Source: BRH-c54 sp965284565 (GTDB lineage: Bacteria > Bacteroidota > Bacteroidia > Flavobacteriales_E > Vicingaceae). From it: DNA of 64,000 nucleotides. This document shows, piece after piece, positions 17,250 through 25,915 of the stretch. The notes below the pieces were generated by a model. The model was not told the DNA's origin. It was given only the letters and a program-made list of their open reading frames with translations, and did not search any database. Position 1 is the first letter of the stretch, and each line of letters begins with the position of its first letter. The DNA lies in NCBI GenBank assembly GCA_965284565.1, contig OZ260100.1, positions 248,001-312,000 on the forward strand. The letters are read 5' to 3'. The position numbers were made by a program, and so were the translations under genes.

Positions 17250-18605
17250 TTAAAACAAATCAACACCAGTAAAGGTTGATGGCGATATTTTTTTCAATTC
17301 TGCCTTAATTTCATCATTCACATTTAACGTTTCAATGAAATCGGCAATAGAAGTAGCTGTAATTTTTGTATTGGTTCTTGTAAGTTCCTTTAAGGCTTCG
17401 TAAGGCTTTGGGTAACCTTCTCTTCTCAATACTGTTTGAATAGCTTCTGCAACTACCGCCCAATTATTTTCTAAATCTTCAGCAATTTTAGCTTCATTTA
17501 TTAATAATTTGTTCCAGCCTTTTTGTATCGACTGAAGTGCTAAAACAGTATGTCCTATTGGCATTCCAACATTTCTTAATACTGTTGAATCTGTTAAATC
17601 TCTTTGTAAACGAGAGATAGGCAATTTTGCTGCTAAATGCTCAAAAAGTGCATTGGCAATACCTAAATTACCTTCGGCATTTTCAAAATCTATGGGATTT
17701 ACCTTGTGTGGCATAGCCGAAGATCCTATTTCTCCTTCTTTAATTTTTTGTTTGAAGTAATCCATAGAAACATAGGTCCAAATGTCTCTACTTAAATCTA
17801 TTAAAATGGTATTGATACGTTTTTGAGCATCGAATAAAGCTGCTAAATTATCGTAATGTTCAATTTGTGTAGTAATTTGAGAACGTTGTAAACCTAGTTT
17901 ATCTTTGGCAAAATCATTGGCAAATTTAATCCAGTTTATTTGTGGATAAGCTACATGATGTGCATTAAAATTACCTGTTGCTCCACCAAATTTTGCAGCA
18001 AAAGGAATGGCTTTTAATTGTGCTAACTGAACTTCTAAACGTTCAATAAAAACAGCTATTTCTTTACCTAATTTTGTTGGAGAAGCTGGTTGTCCATGTG
18101 TTCTTGCCAACATAGGAACATTTTTCCAATCGTTAGCACTTTCTTTTAACATGGTAATGGTCGAGTTCAACAACGGAAGATATTCTTCTTGAAGTGCTTC
18201 TTTAATTGACATTGGCACAGAAGTGTTGTTAATATCTTGAGAAGTTAACCCAAAATGAACAAACTCTTTATATTCAACAGGAACACCAAGTTCATCAAAT
18301 TTTTCTTTAATAAAATACTCTACTGCTTTTACATCGTGATTGGTAATTTTTTCTGTGTCTTTTATTTTTTGAGCATCAGCTAAAGAAAACTGTTTGTAGA
18401 TAACTCGTAACGGCTCAAATAAATCTTTATTTATTCCACTTAGCTGTGGTAATGGCAACTCGCATAGAGCAATAAAATATTCAATTTCAACTTTTACTCT
18501 ATAATTGATTAATGCCGCTTCAGAAAAAAAAGGAGCTAATTTTTCTCCAGCATTTCTATACCTTCCATCAAGTGGGGAAACAGCAGTAAGTGGTGATAAT
18601 TCCAT
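17250..18605 (-). CDS. purB: Adenylosuccinate lyase
   Basis: Catalyses two beta-eliminations that release fumarate in purine synthesis (SAICAR to AICAR, adenylosuccinate to AMP). The family signature GSSAMPHKVNPIDFEN holds the flexible catalytic loop Ser; other landmarks are SPLDGRY at the N-terminus, TSQDINNTS and ARTHGQPASPT with the catalytic His. The product is 451 residues, close to the E. coli-type enzyme (456). The start is taken at ATG 18605 (MELSPLTAV), the second of two near-adjacent ATGs; the one at 18611 adds two residues. It is convergent with the 13410 cargo gene across a shared terminator. Confidence 0.96.
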   Translation of the reverse strand: MELSPLTAVSPLDGRYRNAGEKLAPFFSEAALINYRVKVEIEYFIALCELPLPQLSGINKDLFEPLRVIYKQFSLADAQKIKDTEKITNHDVKAVEYFIKEKFDELGVPVEYKEFVHFGLTSQDINNTSVPMSIKEALQEEYLPLLNSTITMLKESANDWKNVPMLARTHGQPASPTKLGKEIAVFIERLEVQLAQLKAIPFAAKFGGATGNFNAHHVAYPQINWIKFANDFAKDKLGLQRSQITTQIEHYDNLAALFDAQKRINTILIDLSRDIWTYVSMDYFKQKIKEGEIGSSAMPHKVNPIDFENAEGNLGIANALFEHLAAKLPISRLQRDLTDSTVLRNVGMPIGHTVLALQSIQKGWNKLLINEAKIAEDLENNWAVVAEAIQTVLRREGYPKPYEALKELTRTNTKITATSIADFIETLNVNDEIKAELKKISPSTFTGVDLF

Positions 18606-18628
18606 AATCATTAAATTTAAAAAAAGAA

Positions 18629-18636
18629 CAAATTTA
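18629..18636 (-). promoter_or_regulatory. -7 element for purB
   Basis: On the minus strand TAAATTTG is an exact TAnnTTTG match, 24 bp before the purB start. No clear TTG lies at -33. Confidence 0.42.
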
Positions 18637-18703
18637 TGCCTTTTGAAACTATTAAACCCACATTATGTAATAGAAAATAAAGAATTTCTTTAACCTAACA
18701 TTT

Positions 18704-18994
18704 TTAGTTTTTTTTATTAGGTTTCTCAGATGTAATTTCTGTCATAAAAGATTTTTGTTGTCGAGTAGCTATAATTGTATCGTTTATTGTATCTTTATAA
18801 CTTTTAATTGGGGTTATTTTCTTTAATATCTCAATTAATTTATTATTCTGTTGTAGCAAGTTTTCTGTCAGTTTTATCAACTCATCTGTAGAATAGATTT
18901 TATTGGTGATTTTTTTATCTTTGGTTGACTTTGCCATGATAGTTATTAATTCATCAATTTCATTTTTTTCGAGCCAAACAATAAATGGTGTCAT
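18704..18994 (-). CDS. Small hypothetical protein with a coiled-coil segment
   Basis: I do not recognise this 96-residue protein. It has no signal peptide or membrane helix. The middle (about 38-62, ELIKLTENLLQQNNKLIEIL) is a heptad-rich amphipathic helix, and the ends are Lys/Ser/Thr-rich. ATG 18994 gives the longest form; MAKSTKDKK (residue 20) is an alternative start. It is divergent from the XRE gene at 19180, whose C-terminus has a similar helix (EKQQEVNKLILEKL). The two may form a regulator/partner pair, which is inference. Base composition is very AT-rich on both sides. Confidence 0.5.
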   Translation of the reverse strand: MTPFIVWLEKNEIDELITIMAKSTKDKKITNKIYSTDELIKLTENLLQQNNKLIEILKKITPIKSYKDTINDTIIATRQQKSFMTEITSEKPNKKN

Positions 18995-19037
18995 AATTTT
19001 TTTATTTTAGTAGTTTTAAATTTATTTAAAAAATAAA

Positions 19038-19073
19038 ATGTAACAAATTTTCAATAAATGTAATAAAATTTCA
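19038..19073. promoter_or_regulatory. Two 16-bp direct repeats in a divergent promoter region
   Basis: ATGTAACAAATTTTCA (19038-19053) and ATGTAATAAAATTTCA (19058-19073) agree at 14 of 16 bases and start exactly 20 bp apart, between the divergent small gene (18704-18994) and the XRE gene (19180). This looks like a tandem operator, possibly for the XRE protein. Confidence 0.45.
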
Positions 19074-19179
19074 TTAAAAGAAAAAAAATGATTCGATTTT
19101 TTTACAAAAAAGTTATAAAAAAGAGGATTCAGCTAAACATACTAAGTATTTTTACTTAATTAAATAAAACATAAATTCA

Positions 19180-19566
19180 ATGTCTGTCAATAACATCTTA
19201 AAAAAAATAAAACTTGCTAGAATAAATAAAAACTATTCCCAAAAAGATATGGCTGAAAAGCTAATGATATCAATACCTACTTATTCTAGATTTGAGCGTG
19301 GTATTACCAAAACAAATTATAATTTTCTAACAAAAGTTTGTAATTTATTAGGTATAAACATTAACCTTTTAGATACAGCAATAGACATGGACTTAGTAGA
19401 AGATTTTCTTCCTGTTTATGAAACTACATCATCAAAAATAACTACTACCACAGGTTCTATATCTCAAAAAGAAATAGAGGCTCTTATTAAATTACTCGAA
19501 AAACAACAAGAAGTTAATAAACTAATTTTAGAAAAATTAATTCATTTAAAAGCTAAGAGTATCTAA
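19180..19566 (+). CDS. XRE-family helix-turn-helix regulator with C-terminal coiled coil
   Basis: A 128-residue DNA-binding protein. The HTH_3 domain is at about 5-62 (IKLARINKNYSQKDMAEKLM, ISIPTYSRFERGITKTNY), a Thr/Ser linker follows (SSKITTTTGSIS), and the C-terminus is an amphipathic helix (EIEALIKLLEKQQEVNKLIL). The layout parallels the XRE protein at 12754-13107. Its last 21 bp overlap the 3' end of the convergent MBL-hydrolase gene. Its target is unknown; the tandem repeats 19038-19073 are the nearest candidate site. Confidence 0.82.
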   Translation: MSVNNILKKIKLARINKNYSQKDMAEKLMISIPTYSRFERGITKTNYNFLTKVCNLLGININLLDTAIDMDLVEDFLPVYETTSSKITTTTGSISQKEIEALIKLLEKQQEVNKLILEKLIHLKAKSI

Positions 19567-20316
19567 CACCAATCCATCATAAGCTAATTCAATAAAATTG
19601 GGTAATTCTTTCTGAACCTCTTCATATTTTCCCATTAAATGACTAATGTGAATTAAATATGCTTTTTTAGGTTTGAGCATTTTTAATAACTCAACTGCTT
19701 CATCTAAATTATAATGAGATATATGTTTTTCTTTTCTGAGTGCATCTAATACTATAATTTCTGCTCCTTTAATTTTTTCAAGCTCTTGGGTATCAATTTT
19801 ATTAGCATCAGTAATGTAGGCAAAATTGTCTATTCTAAACGCTTTTACAGGCATTTTATAATGCCAAACGCTTATAGGAATTAAATTGATGTCGCCAATA
19901 GTAAAAGGTGTATCATCAATGGTATGTAGCTTTAATTCCGGTACTCCGGGATATTTATATTCGGAAAAAGCATAATGAAATTCTCTTATTAATGCCGACT
20001 GAACTTCTGAAGTAGCATAAATTGGCAATACACTTTTTTGTTTAAAATTAAACGCCCTTACATCATCTAGCCCCGCAATATGATCTTTATGTTCATGAGT
20101 AAACACTACAGCATCTAACTGTTGTACATTTGCTCTTAGCATTTGTTGCCTAAAATCGGGACCTGTATCTATAACAATGGTAGTTTTTTTTGTTTGCACT
20201 AAAATTGAAGTACGCAAACGATTGTCTTTAGGGTTTTCAGACATACAAACCTTACAGTTACAAGCTATAACCGGTACTCCTTGAGATGTTCCTGTTCCTA
20301 AAAATGTTATTCGCAT
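19546..20316 (-). CDS. MBL-fold metallo-hydrolase, PhnP-like
   Basis: A cytoplasmic metal-dependent hydrolase, probably a phosphodiesterase of the PhnP/RNase Z-related branch. It opens with MRITFLGTGTSQGVPVIACN and the Cys pair NCKVC, followed by the metal-binding THEHKDHIAGLD, ISVWHYKMPV, YITDANKI and a C-terminal HISHLMG. The 256 residues fit the family. The substrate cannot be told from the sequence; a role in 2',3'-cyclic nucleotide or lipoate-related chemistry has been described for relatives. It lies 18 bp downstream of the E1 dehydrogenase gene in the same direction, so co-transcription is likely. Confidence 0.85.
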   Translation of the reverse strand: MRITFLGTGTSQGVPVIACNCKVCMSENPKDNRLRTSILVQTKKTTIVIDTGPDFRQQMLRANVQQLDAVVFTHEHKDHIAGLDDVRAFNFKQKSVLPIYATSEVQSALIREFHYAFSEYKYPGVPELKLHTIDDTPFTIGDINLIPISVWHYKMPVKAFRIDNFAYITDANKIDTQELEKIKGAEIIVLDALRKEKHISHYNLDEAVELLKMLKPKKAYLIHISHLMGKYEEVQKELPNFIELAYDGLVLDTLSF

Positions 20317-20333
20317 CTTTATTTTTTAATAAA

Positions 20334-22319
20334 TTAAAAATCTACCAATGCTTTCAATGCTGTTATAAAGCGTTCTTTAGGCATAAAATTTTGCTCTAAT
20401 TCTCCAATAAATGGCACAGGCGTATCTAAGCTCGCCACACGTTTTATTGGCGCATCTAAATATTCAAAGCAATTTTCGGTAATTAAAGCACTTAGCTCTC
20501 CTCCTATTCCATTAAACATAGTGGCTTCATGTAAAATAATTACTCTGTTGGTTTTCTTTACAGAATTAAAAATGGTTTCCGTATCCAAAGGTACTAAAGT
20601 TCTTAAATCTATTAAATCTGCTGAAATTTCTGGGTTTGCATCTAATGTTTCTAATGCCCAATGCACGCCCATTCCATAAGTTACAATAGTTACTTGCTCT
20701 CCTTCTCTTACCAAACTTGCTTTACCAAAAGGCAAGGTATAATAATCATCAGGAACTTCTTGTGTTATGCTTCTGTACAACCCTTTATGCTCAAAATACA
20801 TTACCGGATTTGGATCTTCAAAAGCAGTATTCAACAAGCCTTTAGCATCATAAGGAAAAGCAGGATAAACAATTTTTAATCCCGGAACTTGTGTAAACCA
20901 AGCTTCATTACTCTGAGAGTGAAATGGACCTGCTGCCATACCTCCACCTGTTGGCATTCTTACTACCACATCGGCATTTTGTTGCCAACGGTAATGACTT
21001 TTAGCTAAATTATTACAAATTTGTGTAATGCCTTCACTAACAAAATCGGCAAACTGCATTTCTACCATAGCTTTTTGTCCGTTAATAGAAAGTCCTAAAC
21101 CTGCCCCTAAAATAGCAGATTCGCAAAGCGGTGTATTTCTAACTCTTTCTTTACCAAATTGAGCTACAAAACCATCCGTAATTTTAAAAACACCTCCATA
21201 ATCTGCAATATCTTGTCCCATCAACACCAAGTTTGGATGTTTTTCCATGCTTTGCCTTAAACCATCAGAAATAGCATCAATTAATCTTTTTTCAGATTTT
21301 TTTTCTGAAGCAGGCTTTGTTTCTGAAAAAGAAAATGGTGCATAAACATCATCCAACTCTGTTTGAAGATCTGCTTCAATTTTTGGCTCATTGTAAGCTT
21401 TTTCCCAATCTGTATTTATTTCTTCTTTTATTTCAGCTTTAATTGCCTCAATTTTAGTATCATCTAATACTTTTTCAGCTAACAAATAATTTTCATAATT
21501 TACCACAGGATCTTTTTGCTGCCATTCTTCCATCAACTCCTGAGGAACATACTTTGTACCTGAAGCTTCTTCATGTCCACGCATTCTAAAAGTAAGTGCT
21601 TCTACTAAAACAGGTCGTGGTTTTTTACGAATAGAATCAGCTATCTGACTAATTTTATGGTAAACATCTAAAATGTTATTTCCATCAATTAATTCTGTTT
21701 CAATGCCATAACCAATACCTTTATCTACAAAGTTTTTACAAATAAATTGTTCGCTAGAAGGAGTTGAAAGTCCATAACCATTATTTTCTACTAAAATAAT
21801 TACCGGTAATTGCCAAACAGCAGCAGTATTAATAGCTTCATGAAAATCTCCTTCACTAGCACCACCATCTCCAGTAAAAACTAAAGTAACTTTTCCTTCA
21901 TTATTTAATTTTTTGCCTAAAGCAATTCCATCAGCCACGCCCATTTGAGGTCCTAAATGAGAAATCATTCCAACAATTTTAAAATCTTGCGTTCCAAAAT
22001 GAAAAGAACGGTCTCTACCTTTAGTAAAACCACTCATTTTCCCTTGAAACTGAGAAAACAAACGATGTAAAGGAATTTCTCTACTGGTAAAAACACCTAA
22101 GTTTCTGTGCATAGGCAAAATATATTCGTCTTTTTCTAATGCTAAGGCTGATCCAACCGAAATAGCCTCCTGACCTATTCCTGAAAACCACTTTGACACT
22201 CTTCCCTGACGAAGCAAAATCAACATTTTCTCTTCAATCAACCGTGGTTTTAATAAATTTTTATAAAGCTTAACAAGCTCTTCATCTGTATATTTTCTTC
22301 TGTTAAATGTCAACGCCAT
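20334..22319 (-). CDS. Fused alpha/beta E1 component of a 2-oxoacid dehydrogenase complex
   Basis: A thiamine-diphosphate decarboxylase with both E1 subunits in one chain. The alpha half (about 1-335) has the TPP motif from GDGGASEGDFHEA to ENNGYGLS; the beta half (about 345-661) has MGQDIADYGGVF, CESAILGAGLGLS and MPTGGGMAAGPFHSQSNEAW. This fits the branched-chain 2-oxoacid or pyruvate E1 family; Bacteroidota genomes often carry such fusions. The substrate is not decidable and no E2 or E3 gene is nearby. ATG 22319 (MALTFNRRK) is chosen because a -7 element covers the ATG at 22343. Confidence 0.88.
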   Translation of the reverse strand: MALTFNRRKYTDEELVKLYKNLLKPRLIEEKMLILLRQGRVSKWFSGIGQEAISVGSALALEKDEYILPMHRNLGVFTSREIPLHRLFSQFQGKMSGFTKGRDRSFHFGTQDFKIVGMISHLGPQMGVADGIALGKKLNNEGKVTLVFTGDGGASEGDFHEAINTAAVWQLPVIILVENNGYGLSTPSSEQFICKNFVDKGIGYGIETELIDGNNILDVYHKISQIADSIRKKPRPVLVEALTFRMRGHEEASGTKYVPQELMEEWQQKDPVVNYENYLLAEKVLDDTKIEAIKAEIKEEINTDWEKAYNEPKIEADLQTELDDVYAPFSFSETKPASEKKSEKRLIDAISDGLRQSMEKHPNLVLMGQDIADYGGVFKITDGFVAQFGKERVRNTPLCESAILGAGLGLSINGQKAMVEMQFADFVSEGITQICNNLAKSHYRWQQNADVVVRMPTGGGMAAGPFHSQSNEAWFTQVPGLKIVYPAFPYDAKGLLNTAFEDPNPVMYFEHKGLYRSITQEVPDDYYTLPFGKASLVREGEQVTIVTYGMGVHWALETLDANPEISADLIDLRTLVPLDTETIFNSVKKTNRVIILHEATMFNGIGGELSALITENCFEYLDAPIKRVASLDTPVPFIGELEQNFMPKERFITALKALVDF

Positions 22320-22340
22320 AAGTTGTGTATTTTGAAGTGC

Positions 22341-22348
22341 CAAATTTA
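22341..22348 (-). promoter_or_regulatory. -7 element for the E1 dehydrogenase gene
   Basis: On the minus strand TAAATTTG exactly matches TAnnTTTG. Transcription would start near 22334, downstream of the ATG at 22343, so translation must start at 22319. Confidence 0.5.
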
Positions 22349-22360
22349 ACCGATTTTACC

Positions 22361-22368
22361 TAACTTCG
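22361..22368 (+). promoter_or_regulatory. -7-like element for the small-gene operon
   Basis: TAACTTCG is one mismatch from TAnnTTTG and lies 26 bp before the 38-codon gene, divergent from the E1 promoter. Confidence 0.35.
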
Positions 22369-22394
22369 TACTTTATTAATATAAAAATATAAAA

Positions 22395-22511
22395 ATGAAT
22401 ATTCAGGAAATAATTGCCGGAATATGGATTTTAGGAGCTGTAATTTTCTTGGTTTACAAATATATTATTAAAAGAAAAAAACACGACTGTGATGATTGTG
22501 GACTAAAATAA
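22395..22511 (+). CDS. 38-residue Cys-rich single-pass membrane protein (FeoB-associated type)
   Basis: ATG 22395 to TAA 22511 encodes 38 residues: a short N-terminal NIQEIIAG, one membrane helix (about 8-25, GIWILGAVIFLVYKYIIK), a basic stretch (KRKKH) and a C-terminal CDDC pair. This matches the small Cys-rich membrane proteins often found beside the ferrous-iron transporter FeoB in Bacteroidota, but no feoB or feoA is nearby. The stop codon is directly followed by the ATG of the next gene at 22512, so translation is probably coupled. The family match is from memory of the pattern, not a search. Confidence 0.65.
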   Translation: MNIQEIIAGIWILGAVIFLVYKYIIKRKKHDCDDCGLK

Positions 22512-22718
22512 ATGAGCATGTCTGAAGGAAAAAACCGAGCAAACATTAAGGTTGGTGACGAGGTGGAAGTGATTCAAAAACATCATCAATCTTCCGGAGA
22601 ACTTACAAAAGGAATTGTAAAAAGAATTTTAACCAACTCTAAAACTCATCCTCACGGCATTAAAGTAATGCTCGAATCAGGAATTGTAGGAAGAGTAAAA
22701 AATATTATTAAAAACTAA
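22512..22718 (+). CDS. YwbE family protein (DUF2196)
   Basis: A 68-residue basic protein of a conserved family of unknown function. The diagnostic stretch is IKVGDEVEVIQK, SGELTKGIVKRILTNS and HPHGIKVMLESGIVGRVK, the whole length of the family. The fold is probably an SH3-like barrel, which suggests nucleic acid or ribosome contact, but that is inference. It abuts the 38-codon gene upstream and precedes the DUF1456 gene by 3 bp, so the three form a tight operon. Confidence 0.85.
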   Translation: MSMSEGKNRANIKVGDEVEVIQKHHQSSGELTKGIVKRILTNSKTHPHGIKVMLESGIVGRVKNIIKN

Positions 22719-22721
22719 ACC

Positions 22722-22973
22722 ATGGGATTGACCAATAACGATATATTTAAAAAATTAAGAGTGGCTCACAAACTCAGAGATGAAGACATTGTAAACATTT
22801 GTGCTTTGGTAGATTTTAAAATTACTAAAAGCGAATTAGGGGCTTTTTTCAGGAATGAAAGCCATCCGAAATATATGGAATGTGGGGACCAAATTCTACG
22901 TAATTTTTTGAACGGTTTAATTATTCATTTACGAGGACCAATGCCAAAGAAAGAAGATAAAGCATCTCACTAA
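22722..22973 (+). CDS. DUF1456 (YehS) family protein
   Basis: An 83-residue cytoplasmic protein. It has one DUF1456 repeat: TNNDIFKKLRVAHKLRDEDI, a segment VDFKITKSELGAFFRNE and the closing FLNGLIIHLRG. Typical YehS proteins have two such repeats (about 150 residues), so this is a single-repeat form. The function of the family is unknown. It is the last gene of the operon 22395-22973; the next gene has its own -7 element. Confidence 0.82.
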   Translation: MGLTNNDIFKKLRVAHKLRDEDIVNICALVDFKITKSELGAFFRNESHPKYMECGDQILRNFLNGLIIHLRGPMPKKEDKASH

Positions 22974-23002
22974 CCTAGTAATATTCTTTTAAATTTATTT
23001 AT

Positions 23003-23010
23003 TAGTTTTG
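23003..23010 (+). promoter_or_regulatory. -7 element for the LTA-synthase-like gene
   Basis: TAGTTTTG exactly matches TAnnTTTG. It implies a leader of about 90 nt before the ATG at 23107; no -33 TTG is clear. Confidence 0.4.
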
Positions 23011-23106
23011 CGACAGACATCTTTTTATAAATAATTAATTGAATTACAATAATTTAAAAGATTTATTATTCCAAACTAAACGTTTTCTTGCAGTTAATCC
23101 AAAAAA

Positions 23107-25026
23107 ATGATCATTCCTAATTATCTATCTCATCTCATTCCATTTGCCAAAAGAATTGGATTAGCTTTTTTAGTTTTTACACTTTGTAGAATTTTCTTTT
23201 ACATTGTTAATCAGTCTCACTTTCAGAATGTTGTTTTTATGGATTTTGTCTATGGGATTCGTTTTGATGCTGTTGCCATTGCTTATTTGTATTTACCATT
23301 CATTTTAATGTCGGTATTACCATTTTCATTTAGGAGTTTTAGAAAATACCAACGTACTCTAGCTATTCTATTCTACATTCCAAATACCATTTCCATTATT
23401 TTAAATTTAGTAGATGTTGCTTACTTCGATTTTACTATGAAAAGAACCACTACAGATTTATTCAGCATGATTGGTGCCGGTGGTGGAGAAGATTTTATGA
23501 GCTTATTACCACTTTATATTATTGATTTTTGGTACGACTACATTTTACTGGCATTTTTAATTTGGTTTTCATGGTATGTTTATAAAAAATATTGTCGTTT
23601 TAAAGGCATGTTTTATCCTTATATAAAGAGGAATTACATTATTCAATCTTTCATTTTTGTTGGTGTGATATTATTCACCATCCTTGCTATGCGAGGAGGT
23701 TTCCAACTCAGACCACTAAATAGTGTTAGTGCCGGTCAATATACACATGCCCAGAATGTTGCTCTTGTTTTAAACACTCCATTTACTGTTTTAAAATCGC
23801 TCACTAAAGAAAAAGCTAAACCCATCAATTTTTATACTGATGACGAACTTGAAAGCCTCTATTCTCCAATCATAACTGTTGAAGAAAAAAATCCACTCAA
23901 TAAAAAAAATATTGTTTTTATAATTATCGAGAGCCTTGCTAAAGAATACGTTGGTTATCACAACCAAAAAGGCTATACGCCATTTTTAGATTCTTTAATG
24001 ACAGAAAGTTATGTGTTTACAAATGCTTATGCTAATGGACAAAAATCTATTGAATCTTTACCTTCTATTTTAGCAAGTTTACCTCAATTAATGAATACGC
24101 CATTAGTAGTTTCTAACTATGGAAGTAATGCTATTGATGGTTTACCTAAAATATTAAAAACACAAGGTTACAATACTTCTTTTTATCATTCAGGAAGTAA
24201 TGGTACTATGGGGTTTGACGCTTTTTCGAGTTTGGCAGGTACTGAAAGTTATTTTGGGTTAGATGAATACCCTGAAAAAGACAAACATTATGATGGTAAA
24301 TGGGGAATTTTTGATGAGCCTTATTTACAATATTTTGCTAATGAGTTAAATAAAAAAGAAACCCCATTTTTCAGTACAATTTTCACTATTTCATCACACC
24401 ACCCTTATACCATTCCAGCCGAACATTTGGGTAAATTCCCTAAAGGAACATTACCCATGCACGAAGTTGTTGGCTATACCGATTATGCCTTAAAAAAATT
24501 CTTTGAAACAGCTAAAAATATGACTTGGTACAACAACACGTTATTTATTGTTACTGCAGATCATTCCACACATTCTGAACAAGCAAAATATAACACCCCA
24601 ATAGGACGATTTGCAATACCTGCTTTAATTTTTGATCCTAGTAAAGAACTAAAAGGTAAATATGACGCTCTTTTCCAACAAATAGATATTGCTCCTTCTT
24701 TATTAGGTTGGTTAGGAATTCCTACAAAATCAATAGCTTTTGGAAGAAATATTTTTGACAAAAAACTTAAGAAACCATTTGTAGTTAATTTTATTAATGG
24801 TGTTTATCAACTCTATCAAGAAAATTATGTATTGTTTTTTGATGGTAAGAAAACAATAGCCTTTTATAATATTTCAAAAGATGAATTGTTAATAAACAAC
24901 CTCCTAAAAACTCAACTTAATGGGGAGGAATTAATCAAAAAAACGGATATGGAAGTTTTTATGAAAGCTGTTCTTCAGCAATACAACAACCGATTAATTA
25001 ACAACCAATTATCCGTTAGTAAATAA
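23107..25026 (+). CDS. LTA-synthase-like membrane sulfatase-fold enzyme
   Basis: An inner-membrane enzyme of the lipoteichoic-acid synthase/phosphoglycerol or phosphoethanolamine transferase group, 639 residues. Five membrane helices fill about 1-225, then a periplasmic sulfatase-fold domain follows: NIVFIIIESLAKEYVG (metal-binding Glu), GQKSIESLPSI (the nucleophile region, Ser in place of the LtaS Thr), SSHHPYTIP and TADHSTH (metal-binding Asp-His). Gram-negative Bacteroidota make no LTA, so the acceptor may be a lipid, glycan or periplasmic polymer. The lipid-kinase gene follows by 16 bp. Confidence 0.83.
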   Translation: MIIPNYLSHLIPFAKRIGLAFLVFTLCRIFFYIVNQSHFQNVVFMDFVYGIRFDAVAIAYLYLPFILMSVLPFSFRSFRKYQRTLAILFYIPNTISIILNLVDVAYFDFTMKRTTTDLFSMIGAGGGEDFMSLLPLYIIDFWYDYILLAFLIWFSWYVYKKYCRFKGMFYPYIKRNYIIQSFIFVGVILFTILAMRGGFQLRPLNSVSAGQYTHAQNVALVLNTPFTVLKSLTKEKAKPINFYTDDELESLYSPIITVEEKNPLNKKNIVFIIIESLAKEYVGYHNQKGYTPFLDSLMTESYVFTNAYANGQKSIESLPSILASLPQLMNTPLVVSNYGSNAIDGLPKILKTQGYNTSFYHSGSNGTMGFDAFSSLAGTESYFGLDEYPEKDKHYDGKWGIFDEPYLQYFANELNKKETPFFSTIFTISSHHPYTIPAEHLGKFPKGTLPMHEVVGYTDYALKKFFETAKNMTWYNNTLFIVTADHSTHSEQAKYNTPIGRFAIPALIFDPSKELKGKYDALFQQIDIAPSLLGWLGIPTKSIAFGRNIFDKKLKKPFVVNFINGVYQLYQENYVLFFDGKKTIAFYNISKDELLINNLLKTQLNGEELIKKTDMEVFMKAVLQQYNNRLINNQLSVSK

Positions 25027-25042
25027 TTTATTTTGATAAGTT

Positions 25043-25915
25043 ATGTCTAAAACCAAAGTACTTTTCATTATTAACCCTATTTCTGGAACAGGAAGGCAAA
25101 AAATAGTAGAAAAATTACTTGAAAAACATTTAGATACCCAATACATTGAATACGACATAACTTATACCGAAAGAGCTAAACATGCCATTGAAATTGCAAA
25201 AGAAGCTAAAAACAAGTATGATATTATTACCGCTGTTGGAGGAGATGGCTCTGTAAACGAAGTTGGTAGTCAGCTAATTGGTAGTAATACTACTTTAGCA
25301 ATAATTCCTGTTGGTTCTGGAAACGGCTTAGCAAGGCATTTAAAAATTCCATTACCCATTAAAAATGCAATTGAAACCATCAATAATCTAAAAAAAACAA
25401 CTATTGATGTAGTTAAAATTAATGATGGATATTTTTTAGGAACAGCTGGTTCTGGATTTGATGCACGAATAGGTTGGTTATTTTCTCAAGCAAAAAAAAG
25501 AGGTTTTTGGACTTATTTTAAAATAACTGTTAAAGAATATTTCAATTATAACGAAGCAGTTTATGATATTACTATTGATGGTGAAAAATTTAATACCAAA
25601 GCCCTACTCATCACTTTTGCTAACTCCAACCAGTATGGTAATAACGCGTATATCTCTCCTAATTCCAAGCTTGATGATGGTTTAATAAGAATAATAATAA
25701 TGAAGAAATTTCCTTTAATTTATTCCCTTAATTTTGCTTATAAACTTTTTAATAAAAAAATTAACACATTTAAGTACATAAAGGAGTTGAAAGGTAAAGA
25801 CATTACTATTGTTCCGCCAAAGAAAGAATTACATATTGATGGAGAACCAGCTTTAACAGAAGGTGAAATAAATTTAACCATTCAACCTTTAGCTTTAAAA
25901 ATTATTGTACCATGA
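25043..25915 (+). CDS. Diacylglycerol/lipid kinase family protein
   Basis: A 290-residue kinase of the YegS/DgkB family, which phosphorylates diacylglycerol or related lipids on the cytoplasmic face of the membrane. The nucleotide-binding motifs are INPISGTGR at the N-terminus, GGDGSVNEV (the GGDGT-type loop) and PVGSGNGLARHLKIP; the C-terminal beta-sandwich ends with HIDGEPAL, the family Asp-Gly-Glu. It sits between the LTA-synthase-like gene (16 bp upstream) and the SUI1 gene (4-bp overlap). It could recycle diacylglycerol released by its neighbour, as DgkB does for LtaS in Gram-positives; that link is inference. Confidence 0.9.
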   Translation: MSKTKVLFIINPISGTGRQKIVEKLLEKHLDTQYIEYDITYTERAKHAIEIAKEAKNKYDIITAVGGDGSVNEVGSQLIGSNTTLAIIPVGSGNGLARHLKIPLPIKNAIETINNLKKTTIDVVKINDGYFLGTAGSGFDARIGWLFSQAKKRGFWTYFKITVKEYFNYNEAVYDITIDGEKFNTKALLITFANSNQYGNNAYISPNSKLDDGLIRIIIMKKFPLIYSLNFAYKLFNKKINTFKYIKELKGKDITIVPPKKELHIDGEPALTEGEINLTIQPLALKIIVP

